From the NCBI GenBank assembly GCA_039881145.1, contig JAYKKI010000027.1, forward strand, positions 20,223,001 to 20,287,000: 64,000 nucleotides of DNA, written 5' to 3'. This DNA is from Druceiella hillmani. Lineage: Eukaryota > Arthropoda > Insecta > Lepidoptera > Hepialidae. The position numbers and the translations under genes were made by a program. The notes beneath the pieces are model-generated. The model was not told the origin of the DNA and ran no database searches. It saw nothing but the letters and a program-made list of their open reading frames with translations. Positions 11,774 through 21,898 of the stretch are shown one piece after another; position 1 is the first letter of the stretch; the number at the start of each line of letters is the position of its first letter.

Positions 11774-12431
11774 TTAACCGCTAGAGTACCGACGAGCGCC
11801 ATCGCGCTCATGCGCGTACTAACTAAATTTGCCACGAGCGCGATGGCGCTCGCTAAATCAGTTACTGTTTAGCGCGCGGTAGGGGAGGTCGCTCGCAATT
11901 GTTTATCTTTCTACGTGTTACATAAAGTTCAAATTATAATATTATTAGTAATTACAATATAAAAAGGATCCAGGAAAAGAAAATTTTTAACCCATAATGT
12001 CGGAATACGAAGATAATTCGAGTGAAAATGATCGTTTTTCAAATTGTGAAGAAAGTGATAGTGGGAGTGACATTGTAGTGCGCTCACAATTTGGCGTAAT
12101 GCAAATTTTGAGTGATAGTGATAATAGTGACGATAACAATTATTTTGCTGATACGGAGGAAGTACCGGACTGCGAAAATACGATGTGACCTCGATTTCAG
12201 TTTTTGTTATAATTTTTGTTCACAATATATATTTCTATAATTTTCTTTGTAATTTATTATCCTTGTACAAGTTTTTATTAAGAAAATATCGAAAAAATTA
12301 TTAAAATTGAATAACTTTTGGAAGAGATACAGTTTTTTTTCGAGACAAGGGTAAATGACATCAAAAACAAAAGATTTCTTTGGTATTTTTAAGTATATAC
12401 GAGTAAAAAACCATGGCACTAAAACGGTTAA
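11774..12431 (+). mobile_element. Internally deleted piggyBac-like element
   Basis: The element is bounded by TTAA at 11774-11777 and 12428-12431. Terminal repeats read TTAACCGCTAGAGTACCG on the left and, in reverse complement, TTAACCGTTTTAGTGCC on the right: imperfect but clearly paired. A subterminal inverted repeat of GAGCGCCATCGCGCTC and GAGCGCGATGGCGCTC lies just inside the left end. TTAA targeting, TIRs and subterminal repeats are the hallmarks of piggyBac. The paralogous arm has a single TTAA at 18528-18531 between matching flanks, which is the pre-insertion state. At 658 bp it retains only an N-terminal open frame, so it cannot be autonomous. Confidence 0.88.
11997..12188 (+). pseudogene. 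Truncated N-terminal ORF of a piggyBac-like transposase
   Basis: A 63-codon frame from ATG to TGA encodes a very acidic, Ser/Asp/Glu-rich peptide (for example SDSGSDIV and LSDSDNSDDNN). PiggyBac transposases typically begin with a disordered acidic region before the dimerisation and catalytic domains. The position, just inside the left TIR of a TTAA-bounded element, supports that reading. The DDBD, catalytic aspartates and C-terminal Cys-rich domain are all absent: about 240 bp after the stop the right TIR is reached. It could equally be an unrelated acidic ORF; the assignment rests on the enclosing element. Confidence 0.6.
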
Positions 12432-12606
12432 TATAAACATTCTAACAATTAAGAAAAATAACAGCTTCGTAAAATGCAAAAGATTAAAAAAAACATGCAT
12501 AATATGCCTCTACACCTGGTGCAATAATGTAAATCTAGTTCTTATGACGTTCGTCAATTATTATATCATTGAATTACAAATCACTTTTACTCTATCAGGT
12601 TCGTAA

Positions 12607-12672
12607 TTTTTTAAATGCTTCTCTTGTAAAAATATATTTTTTAAATGCTTCTCCTGTTAAAAATATATTTTA
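12607..12672. repeat. Approximately 32-bp tandem duplication
   Basis: TTTAAATGCTTCTC followed by a TTGTAAAAATATA or CTGTTAAAAATATA tail occurs twice in a row. The inverted right arm (18230-18260) has one copy, so the duplication arose in the left arm. Confidence 0.65.
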
Positions 12673-13624
12673 CTACGTGCGACATCTGTGATATACTAAT
12701 ATATCTTTCACATGTGCAAAGATCGTAAAAAATTTATGTTATCTTTAATAAAAGCAGATATTATTTTAATTTAGTTTTATTTAAATCATTACTACTAAAT
12801 TATATAATACGGTAGTTGACTCATTCTAAATTTTGATATTTTTCGTACAATATTGTGGAATATAAGTTAATTAAAAACCGTTATTGAAAAAAAAATAAAA
12901 GATTCTTTGAAAAATAAGCCAGTTGTTGGCTTCTAAATTTGAAGATACGGATAGAGTTGAGTATATCCCTGTCTCTTTTCCTCTCGTAGAATATAATGTG
13001 CAATATTAAAAATGACCTCACAAAACAGTATTGCCTTCCTTCTTTAAAGGTTAAATTTAAACTTTTATAACTTGGTCAATTTTTAAGATTATTAAAAAAT
13101 TTTTTCACTCTTCATCAGCTTGTTATACCTTTAAATTATGATTAATGAAATAAAAAAAAATTTGGTCAAATACCCAATTAAAAAAAGTACAGACCAAAAT
13201 AAAATAGAACCAGACATAAAATAGTTTTGAAATGCTTAGTTATAACTCGCAATTTTATTTTAACTCGCGATTTGAAATGCTTATTTATAACTCGCAATTA
13301 ATATTATCCACACGATAGAAAATAAAAAACGATCTTAAAAAACTTAGCCTTCAGGGTTCTGGGCAAACTTTCTATATCAAAAATTATGAAAAAAATCATG
13401 TGATAGACGGAAACATAGACGAGTTAGTGATCCTATAAAGATTCGTTTTTTTTAGCTTTTGAAGCGCAGAATCTTTAAAATACGCCTCTTACGAGTAGAG
13501 ATATAATATAGTTTACAATTAATCGATATTTATTTCTTTAATAATATCGCCTCTATTGAAATCTTGCATAGACGTTTGATTCAATTTGCTTGAAATTTTG
13601 TGCATATAGGTAATATTTTGGGAT

Positions 13625-13968
13625 AACTGAACAAAGTGTTAATTACAAACTGTAACTGCACTATAGAGCATATACGCGCATATGTCCCTCTAGGACTACG
13701 TAGTAATAAAATGCAATCGCGCGCAAAGTTAACTGTAGTCTGAGTGTGTTTACGATCATTAGCGTTGGCAAAGATGACTGCGCGTTAATTTAGCGGAGAC
13801 TGGTTGGAAAACGGCGCTCTTATGTGTTCACTGCCCCAGTTTATTGAAGCGGAACGCTCCTCGATATCTTTAGTGATAGCGATGCAAGTTATTTCACTCG
13901 TACCATACAGAATACTAATTTGTTTTGTTTATTTTTACATTACTTGACGGCAAAGTATTTGTATTGCG
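13625..13968 (-). repeat. Island I1, inverted copy 2
   Basis: This is the reverse complement of the I1 island, closest to the copy at 17715-18055. Shared words include GCGCGCAAAGTTAACTGTAG, TTAGCGTTGG, GATGACTGCG, GGCGCTCTTATG and TTGAAGCGGAACGCTC. Identity to the 17.8-kb copy looks near 80%, clearly above the flanks. Confidence 0.8.
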
Positions 13969-13990
13969 AAATTGGGAAGCTCTATACTAA

Positions 13991-15234
13991 TGTTTACCTA
14001 TGAAATTTCATTACCGTAGCATATAAAATCAATATATGTAATGAAAGTTCAGAACTTTTAAACTATTTATCCTCCTTATAGTAAGATATAGTATTATAGT
14101 AGGAGCAGCTCGTGTCGATCCGTGCGAGCTTCGAACAGGCTACACGTCTAGTCGCACACACACAAACACCGTGCCGAAGTCTGCCGAACTGAAACGACGT
14201 TAGACGATGCACGGCTTTCAATGCCGCACCGCTGTGCCGGTCGGAGTGGGGGGTGTTAAGTTTATTTTCGTTACGGAATTTCTTGATTCGGTCGCCGCAC
14301 TCCAAGCCCGAGATAAAACCTATGCAATAGCTTAATAAGGTTACATTTGGAAAGACGAATTTTGAAGCTTTTTATTACCTATGCTATTTAGATGTTTAGT
14401 ATATCCGGTAAAGCAATAGTAATAATGAAAAACGGTCTATGGGGACGAAAGGTTTTATATCTTTTTTGTTTTTCGAAGAAATTTCTTGAAGGAAATTAAA
14501 TTATTTTGCACAGAAACAACGTAGCGCCATCTGGTTTCCTTCTAAGAGAAACTTAATTGTAGTTATACAATATTATTTAAAATGACGTATCTTCTACGCC
14601 ACACGACAGAAGTAACAGTTAATTTAAAATTTCACATTAATAACCGATAAAAAGCTTTCTAAATAAAAATTGCAGTATTTTAAAAGGTGTACTTTTGGTT
14701 CAAGATTAATTATTGATGGTTGTTTTTCATTTCAACCTTTATTTCAAAGTTATATTGAAATTATGACTGCAGTTCAAAGTAAAAAAAAATCCATCCATCT
14801 ACGAACTTAATTAAGATATCGACTTTCCCCCACTTATTTTTACTGAATAAGAAATTTACCTCTTTGAGTGTCTACGAATGTTCCATAATACATAAGGTAT
14901 ATAATGAAAATTATCGACCTATCCAACTAATTAGGGACATTACGATGAAATTATATTAACAAGATTTTTCTTTTAATTCGTGTAACTTGTACGTTTATGG
15001 GATCATGCATTGATGCTTATATGAATGTTGATATATAAATACATACACTAATGGTTTAAATATATAGTATAGTTAATTAATAAAATAGATGCATATAGTA
15101 TTCATTCTAGGAAAATTTAAAACCTAACTACCCTTTGAATACTATTTAATTATATATTCTGAACAACTAATTAGGAACATATGTGAAAAGATACAAAATA
15201 ACATAATTTTATATTGAAAAAATTGTGATATTTT
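13991..15234. other. Spacer of the inverted duplication, mostly unassigned
   Basis: Apart from the GC-rich patch at 14098-14310, only a diverged direct repeat is seen: a CAACTAATTAGG..ACAT block at about 14923-14940 recurs at about 15165-15181, and each copy is followed by TTGTACGTTT. Confidence 0.35.
14098..14310 (-). other. Isolated GC-rich patch, candidate 5' exon or promoter
   Basis: About 210 bp of markedly GC- and CpG-richer sequence sits in an AT-rich context, with CCGTGCGAGCTTCGAACAGG, CACACACACA and CCGCACCGCTGTGCCGG. On the minus strand an 80-codon frame is open (14063-14305) but matches nothing I know. A minus-strand TTTCAGTTCGG resembles an insect initiator. It could be a first exon, a promoter or a remnant of an element. 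Evidence is compositional only. Confidence 0.3.
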
Positions 15235-15590
15235 GTACGTTTTCAAACAGGGAAATAGTTCCAAACATTCATAATACCACTTACATGTTTTATCGTTTTT
15301 TTTGTATATTTTGTGTTCATTCCTGCTTTTAACGGATACCGTAAGTATTGTTTGTCATCCGATAAAATAAGATTTTTCTTGGTCTCCTCAGAAAATAACA
15401 TATGTTTCCACTGAAAATAGGTCCAACGTTCATATACCCGGCAAGTCTGTTCTTCCTGTTCTATCAGTAATTGAACTTTTCGAGCAACTCTTCCAAACAG
15501 CCATGCTCGTACCAGTCGCCGTCAAATGGTCATTGCTGAGGGGATCCCTCCTACGATCTTCTTGGGAAGTGGTTTTTCTTCGTATTTTCT
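15235..15590 (-). pseudogene. Tc1/mariner-type transposase fossil
   Basis: On the minus strand about 15549-15585 reads RRKTTSQEDRR, like the helix-turn-helix region of Tc1 transposases ('R.TT..eDR'). In a second frame about 15430-15535 reads RRRLVRAWLFGRVARK, then WTYFQWKHMLFSEETKK (about 15375-15430), ILSDDKQYLRY and finally SGIMNVWNYF near 15250. Tc1-family proteins show 'RRRL...gL.gR.arkKp', 'WkkViFSDEt', 'D.r..vwr' and 'ggimvWG.fs' in this order, the SDE being the second catalytic acid. Here the block reads SEE, the order is kept, and there is at least one frameshift plus loss of the C-terminal third. TIRs are not visible. It lies between the arms of the inverted duplication. Confidence 0.75.
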
Positions 15591-17512
15591 TGATATTTTC
15601 AGTTGTATTATGACCAAAGTAATTATTTCACATCATATATCCTTTATTTCGTCCGGAAATTTGAATCTTTAGAAAATTCATTCTTCGTGCAATGATAATC
15701 ATATATTAAAATGGGTGTGGTCCGAAACGTTGTTCATCAAACTTTATCTAACTTGATTTAAAATAATGTAACTTAACTTAACTTAAACTAACTTAACCTA
15801 ACTTAACATAACCTAAGCCAAGTTAACTCAACCGTCGAACTTACTGTAAAAAAAGGTCTCTATGCTGCTCTTCCATATGTGTCCTAATATAAATAAAATC
15901 TGTTTTGAAAGAAATAAGATATTGGGGTATGCCTTACTCATATGATATAAGAGCGAAGAAGCATTGGATGAAGTTAATAATTATGTTTCCTCATCATTGT
16001 TACTAGGACTATGTAAGTAAGGAATGTTCAAGTTTGCTGTTTTTGATTTCATATAAATTATATATAAATGTTTATTAAAAAGTTAAGTAAGAAAAAAATG
16101 TTATTTTAACTGAGGTTATGATAAGTAAAGTATTAGCCCTCATCGCTCTTTTTTCGTTTAATAACTTGAATAAATTTCTCTCAAAAATATCGTTAAATTT
16201 TGTAAATCCCAGTTCTGACGCTCTTCCATTAGAATCAAGTAATTTGTTCTCTAATTAAGGAACAAATATGGTATTCCATATCGAGTTTGGTGTCTGATAT
16301 GTCATTCTTTAATTTTTAATATGAAATTTTCCTGGAAATCAAATTTTAAGCCTGGTTTTAATTTCGGTATTTATCCACGTCTCGTATTAGGTGTATTTTG
16401 CAGAATAGGGATCTATTATCAAAACGTCAACCATAGTCTCCAGATATAAAATCCAAAGTAACTTTAAAAGTTAATATATTGTATTACTCCTCACTCAACA
16501 ACTCTCAACTATCATACTTCTGTACATTTCAATTTGAAACAATATTTTGGGTATTGACGCACTGTTGAGATACGTATAGTTTTATGGATAGAAGTGATTT
16601 TCAATTTATAGAAAGGTAGAAAGAAACGTGTTTTAAAGACCGTTAGTACCAAATGGCTAAGGTTTTAGTCCAAATGTATTTGACTCGAATTAAAAGGGAC
16701 TCTACTAAGTTCTTCTTCCAATACGGTTGAATAAAAACTGGCCTATCGGCGTTTATCATCTCACTTCACGGCTTTATCGGCTCACTTCCCAGTTTTTAAT
16801 GGGTCATAGTACGCTTTACAAGAATTTGCACCCAGATTAAGGGAAGAACACATCAGATGTTGATGTGGTTTCGAGACTTAGGACGCGAATCACATTTTCT
16901 TCAATAGCAGTGAGCACGACGATGCCCGTAGAGTTCTGATTGAGAGCATAGGTCAATATAGTAGTAGAGTAAAATTACGCGAATCTTAATCTGAATCTTT
17001 AATCTCCATTACTTGGTTGAGGATAAACTGATATTTGAGACAGTTAGAGCATTTACAAAAATGTTCAAGAAAAAAACTGAGGAGCTGGATGGATCATTGA
17101 GTAGGGGCAGTCTAGTCTCTAAACCCGTTGAATGGAAGCGATTCATAGTAGATGCGGGACACTAATAGGGAGTTTCTAAAGTTCTACCACCTCATACAAA
17201 AGTATGAGGTGGTCTGTCACTCCAAGATGGCGTGAGTGGTGACTTAGGTGTAGATGGTAGTGAGGAGTAAGTATTCATCGTAAAATATTTGTGTCTCTGC
17301 TTGATATTCACCTACCAGAATTATCAGGATTGAACAACATACTTAAACTTTTTAAAGTGTCTTTATTTATCTGTTTAATTAATAGTTATTCAAAACCTAC
17401 TATAATACTTGTATAGAACTGTAATATTTTGATAATAAATGTATGTAAAGTAAGTGGGTTAAAGAACTTTGCTCTCGCTTATCTTGCTGATCATTCTCGA
17501 TGATCTTCACAT
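15591..17512. other. Mostly unassigned sequence with degenerate TAAC-rich run
   Basis: Around 15765-15835 lies a degenerate run of AACTTAACTTAACCTAACTT-type words, a decayed TTAGG-like repeat on the opposite strand. Around 16733-16797 an inverted pair AAAAACTGG/CCAGTTTTT brackets two related ATCGGC..CTCACTTC words. A less AT-rich stretch at 16850-17290 looks like decayed repeat but is not recognised. Confidence 0.4.
17186..17213. repeat. Perfect 12-bp stem hairpin
   Basis: ACCACCTCATAC and GTATGAGGTGGT flank the loop AAAA. It is short, with a strong stem and no adjacent gene. Confidence 0.7.
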
Positions 17513-17625
17513 GTTTCCACCTGAAGATGTAGTCATACAGCGAAACCTAGGTCGTGGTAAAGAATTCAAATAAAGTAGAAATAATACCTTACCACGTAGT
17601 TTCAATGAATTTCTACAAAATTAAC
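17513..17625 (+). repeat. Single right-arm fragment of the 6.3-kb palindrome family
   Basis: CCACCTGAAGATG, CGAAACCTAGGTCGTGGTAA, ACCACGTAGTTTCA and AATGAATTTCTACAAAATTA match the right arm of 6333-6556 and its downstream flank in order. This copy is not palindromic and defines the family's outward continuation. Confidence 0.8.
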
Positions 17626-17631
17626 GCCAAT

Positions 17632-17651
17632 TGTATATATATATATATATT
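17632..17651. repeat. Short (TA)n microsatellite
   Basis: About ten TA units lie immediately after the palindrome-family fragment. Confidence 0.9.
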
Positions 17652-17714
17652 TGCCATCGTTCGTAAGTTAGTTACATTTTATTATTGAACATTTGATACA
17701 CGTCAAGATTTTGC

Positions 17715-18055
17715 AATCAAAATACTTTGCAGTCAACTAAAGTAAAAGCAAACGAAATAAATTAGGGCTCTGAGTGGTAATAGTGAAATAAACCGCATCG
17801 TGCTGACTAAAAATATTGAAGAGCGTTCCGCTTCAACAAACCGCGGCAGTGAACTCATAAGAGCGCCGTTTTTCAGCCAGTCTTCGCTAAATTAACACGC
17901 AGTCATCTTTTCCAACGCTAATGATATGTAAACCCACTCAGACTACAGTTAACTTTGCGCGCGGCTGCATTTTATGACTATATATTCCTAGAGGATCAAA
18001 TGCACGTTTATGCACTATAGTGCAGTTATAGTTTGCAGTTAACGTTTTGTTCAGT
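17715..18055 (+). repeat. Island I1, copy 3
   Basis: It shares in order TACTTTGCAGTCAA, GCGTTCCGCTTCAACAAACC, CAACGCTAATGA, CAGTTAACTTTGCGCGCGGC, TGCATTTTATGA and GCACTATAGTGCAGTTA. It is the best link between the old 2.9-kb copy and the younger R-array copies. No open frame is shared with the others. Confidence 0.8.
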
Positions 18056-18527
18056 TGTGTAGGATTTCAGTTAGAGGCCATATTATCAGAAGTAAATTTC
18101 AGTTATTTGTAAGCTGCGTCTGGTATGTTTTTATGGCTACTTGTGAGATGTTTAATTTAAGGCAATATATAATACATATTTAAGGCAATATATAACACAT
18201 TCCATGCAATAACACCAAAAGTGCAAAGATCTTTTTTTACAGGAGAAGCATTTAAAGACTCTGAACTCAATAAGGTAAGATTTTTAATTCGATAATTTTA
18301 TAATAATTAACGGATATCATTCGATAAGAACTAGATATGCGACATCACTTTATAGGACGCAGAGGCATGTCACACATGTTTTGTGCCATATAGTTACTTT
18401 TTAATCCTTTTGCATTTATGACATTGTTGCACCGGATATGTGACACGTAAATGACGTAATATACTATTAACATTTGTAAATATCTTAATCGAGATGATAC
18501 GTGTCATTAAATGTTTAAACTGTTATA

Positions 18528-18531
18528 TTAA
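18528..18531. other. Empty piggyBac target site in the paralogous arm
   Basis: A single TTAA lies here. In reverse complement its flanks (ACACACTTCAG before, TATAACAGTTTAAAC after) match the outer flanks of the element at 11774-12431, so this is the unoccupied paralogous locus. Confidence 0.75.
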
Positions 18532-19502
18532 CTGAAGTGTGTACGAAACTCTCTTGGTGCGAGTTCTACCCACGATTGATTGGTTTTATTTGTATCGTCA
18601 CCTTTCGAATTTAATTTTTCCGCTTTTGTAACACATCGATCTACATGTTAAATTATACTTTCACGATGTGTTCAGTTGACACGACCGAATTTCAGACAGC
18701 TGTCATATCCGCCGATATCGAAGTCATTTCTGCGGTTCAATTATAAAACAAAGGAACCTTACCAATTTCATCATGGCCATCTATCCACTTATCATAATTC
18801 CACAATAAGCATGTGTTTCATATGGAGTTCTTAATTAATATGTAGCAAAAATTTTTTAAAAAGTTATTGTGTCTTCTCGTAGATGTAGTACGGGAGAACG
18901 ATTTTTTTCGGGAACCCATTGAATGGAGTACCATTAGAAAAGTATATAAAAATGATAATAAGGTTCTATTAACCGCCTTTCATTTATAAGCCACGTTTGG
19001 AATCGTCAGGCCTCCAAATGAAGTGCAATATATCGGACATCTTACCAAACTTTTACCCATGGTTTTTTTAGAATTCCATATTATAACATTTAGTTAGAGC
19101 TTTCTGTTGACATTATTTTGCAATTTTGGTTAATTTGTGTCAATTTTAAACATATAAACAAATACGGAGTTATACGTTTTGTATGTTTCAACATGCACTT
19201 GTTTTTTATAGTCCAATATAGAGTTATATAGTATAAATGATAATTCTATAGTCTTTTCTATTGTATGAACACAATTTTTTTCCTTTAGATGCTATGCCAC
19301 GCAATACTCGAGCGTTCCGGGTGAAAATATGAAATGGACTGTTTTACGAGTATGTATGTGCGTATAAATAATACACACATAAAAACATATATATATATAT
19401 ATAAATGTTTGTATATATTATTATACCAGCAATAAAGTGTTTTTCCATAACTCTGATATATGTCACATTTTGGTATTGCGTCACAACTTCAACGTGTTCC
19501 AT

Positions 19503-19723
19503 TTACGCTCATATGCACCACACACGGTCAAGACTGTCAGTGGGACTTACTAACAGTTAAGCACGTATTTCTGTTTCTCATTAACTGTCAGTTGAGTCGG
19601 AACAAGAGTCTATTTTACCGACCGTACCCTATTGCACGCTCCAAGTATCCATACGAAATACATTTTTAACTGTCAATAAATCCGACTGAAAGTCCTGACC
19701 CTGTGTGGTGCATACGGGCGTAA
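19503..19723. mobile_element. MITE with long terminal inverted repeats, copy 1
   Basis: The roughly 55-bp ends are inverted copies: left ATATGCACCACACACGGTCA, right a TGACCCTGTGTGGTGCATAC-type end. They contain paired GTCAGT/ACTGAC and TTAACTGTCA words. The centre has GAGTCGGAACAAGAGTCTA and GACCGTACCCTATTGC. A second copy in opposite orientation lies at 53022-53250. The 69-codon frame across it (19460-19669) is not coding. No clear target duplication is seen; the superfamily is unknown. Confidence 0.8.
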
Positions 19724-20529
19724 GTGGTTTTTGACTGTTGACCTTTACAAAAATACTCGGATCACGTCTATCTTAGTTTACAATTTTTCTAGTATACTAC
19801 ATTGTTAATGGTAATTCCATGTACCTACACTTACGTTGTTGAATGTGATTAGTATTAAAAAACAAAAAAACCGATCCCTTTTTTCGAAATTTTTCGCGGA
19901 GTCAGTTTTTTTTTTTATAATATTTTCTTTGAATATTCCTTGTTATTTTGCACCAAGTGCGTATACATTATATATTTTCAATATCTACTGTTTACGTGCA
20001 ATCATTTTTCAACTCACACGACACATTTGGTTAAAACGTTTACATTTAATCTTATTGAATTGCAAAACTATCACGTCATTAGCCTTTCTGTAACGACCTT
20101 AACCTTTCTGTAACGACGTGTATTGTATACGTGTTTGATGACATTTTGCATCGACTACTTTATCAAGTGTTTCTATACCTCATATATAAAACTGTCGTTT
20201 GGTTTCTGTTCTGTCTTTTGGTTTCTTTAATGGTATAATATTAGGAATAAAGAAATTCAAACGTAAATATTCATCTAAACACGTATGAATCCTGAAGAAA
20301 AAAACAATTTTTTATACAGTTATTTCAAAAGATAGTTCAAATGCAATTCTAGAGTAGTATATATTACCAAATGCTTTTAAGTATACTATCCAAATATTAT
20401 AAACTTCCTTATTTTCCCACACGGTCCATGATATCTCATGCGTGTGCTACGCTAATTACCCAAAACACTTTGTCACACACATAAACAAATACAAATCAAA
20501 TCGCTCGAGGCCTACGATGTAGATCGCTT
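19724..20529. other. Unassigned AT-rich sequence
   Basis: No recognised feature apart from a small repeat of CTTTCTGTAACGAC at about 20084 and 20104. Confidence 0.3.
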
Positions 20530-20700
20530 TCAGTGCGACGCTCTTGAATTTTCAGCGAATCTTGACGACAAAGCCTCTTATTTAAATTAATCGTGCACGA
20601 GTTGATATGCAAAGTGTTGTTAATATAAATCCTTATTTCAAACAAGGGGTGTAAGTATGTATACACGGGTTGAATGAAGGTTTTGTTTATTGGGACCGAT
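20530..20700 (+). repeat. Island J, copy 2
   Basis: It is collinear with 8125-8290: GCTCTTGAATTTTCAG, AATCTTGACGACAAAGCCTC, TTTAAATTAATCGTGCACGA and a TTTCAAACAA word. A 104-codon minus-strand frame (20496-20810) covers it but is not preserved in the other copy, so I do not call it coding. Confidence 0.5.
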
Positions 20701-21345
20701 CTATCTCTATTTTGCGTAGATGACGTTAGAAAAAAGAAGTATTGGTATTTTGCAAGGAAATGGAGTATGGGAACTTTAAATATGGCGATTGACGTAAAGA
20801 CAGTTAACAAGCAACTTATTTAGATATGAAATTGGTCGCTGACATACGAACCAACTTCACTATTACATTACTTCAAATGTTTTTAATTTTTAAAGTAATG
20901 TATAAGAGTTGTGAGAAGTAAATTATTATTATGTATATTTCATATCATAAAACATTAATCATTTTGATCAAACGATGGCAGAATATCGATTGGGTCTATC
21001 TGAAAAAAAAATACACTGGTTGTATTAACACACATGAAATTGTATATTTATTGGATGCTCTGGATGTCACATTTTTCATTCAACGGGAATTAAACTTGAC
21101 ATAAAAATCGTTCGGACCTAAATGTAGGTTAATTTGGCAAGTCGACGTAACTTGTCCAACAGTTTCAAAATGACGGCGATTCAGAGCATTTGTATGCTTT
21201 GAATCGTATTTGTATAAATATGCATTTGTATGCTTTGAATCATTTTGAAACAATTACCTTAAAATTCATTCCACAAATTGTACATTGAAATAATTTTTTC
21301 CTACTGTAACTTTAATCTAGAGTTTTTTCATTGTTTATTTTAAAA
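20701..21345. other. Unassigned, with a short direct repeat
   Basis: GCATTTGTATGCTTTGAATC occurs twice (21186 and 21222). Nothing else is recognised. Confidence 0.4.
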
Positions 21346-21403
21346 AAAACGGCATAAATTGCAATTCAGTCTATATAGACTGAATTGCAATTTATGCCGT
21401 TTT
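21346..21403. repeat. 58-bp perfect palindrome
   Basis: The arms are exact and meet at CTATATAG (21371-21378), with inner words GCAATTCAGT and ACTGAATTGC. It is separated from the next palindrome by a single G at 21404. Confidence 0.95.
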
Positions 21404-21404
21404 G

Positions 21405-21530
21405 TTATTTATTATTTTATTGATTAGCGATTAATTTAGTTGGAGATGTGATAAATATTGTAGGCATATGCCTACAATATTTATCACATCTCCAACTAAA
21501 TTAATCGCTAATCAATAAAATAATAAATAA
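21405..21530. repeat. 126-bp perfect palindrome
   Basis: The arms are exact with zero spacer, meeting at GGCATATGCC (21463-21472). Arm words include GATTAGCGATTAATTTAG and AGATGTGATAAATATTG. It directly follows the 58-bp palindrome. Confidence 0.95.
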
Positions 21531-21568
21531 TAAAAAAAAATGCGTGTGCAGCACCGTACAGGTGATAG

Positions 21569-21898
21569 AAGTGAAACTTCTTAATAATCAACCAAAACAT
21601 AACAAATAATCAAAGAAAACACAATGATAAACATTGATAATAATATGTATCGTTTGAGGGGTACATCTACAACGCGCGCACGTGCGATTATATCTTATTC
21701 AATCGCTTGTATAGGTCGCTCTCTTTTGCTCCACTTCCATGGTGTCGGAATATATTGTTCTCTTTCTCTCTCTCTTTCTCTCTACGTCATATCTTTCTTG
21801 TCTCTCAAGTAACGAAATGTACCTAAACGTAATGTGACCTTATAATTTTACTCTCAATTCTCGTCAACTTATCGAATCGCTTCTAAGAAGTTTCACTT
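21569..21898. mobile_element. MITE-like element with exact 15-bp terminal inverted repeats
   Basis: AAGTGAAACTTCTTA at 21569-21583 is exactly complementary to TAAGAAGTTTCACTT at 21884-21898. The interior is richer in GC (CGCGCGCACGTGCG) and has a TCTCTTTCTCTC microsatellite near 21760-21783. No transposase is present. The 62-codon frame inside is not recognised. Target duplication is unclear. Confidence 0.65.

Larger units (their letters stand above)
11400..13990. repeat. Left arm of an old inverted duplication
   Basis: This segment aligns by eye, in reverse-complement order, with 17690-19050. Matching anchors in order are a GGTACTCCATTCAA block, ATTCGAAAGGT, a TAGAACT..CA block, AATGCAAAAG..ATTAAAA, ATGCCTCT, TCTAGTTCTTAT, AAATGCTTCTCCTGT, then island I1. 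Identity looks roughly 65-80%. The left arm is longer because it holds the piggyBac-like element and extra AT-rich sequence. Confidence 0.75.
17690..19050. repeat. Right arm of the old inverted duplication
   Basis: It is inverted relative to 11400-13990. From left to right it holds island I1, the AAATGCTTCTCC block in reverse complement, an ATGCC/GGCAT block, the empty TTAA site, and the GAATGGAGTACCAT block near 18922-18935. It lacks the piggyBac-like element and the 32-bp tandem duplication of the left arm, and so preserves an older state. Confidence 0.75.

Noticed and set aside
17186..17213. Rho-independent-type terminator
   Set aside because: The stem is perfect, but the window is eukaryotic, there is no upstream gene and no T-run follows.
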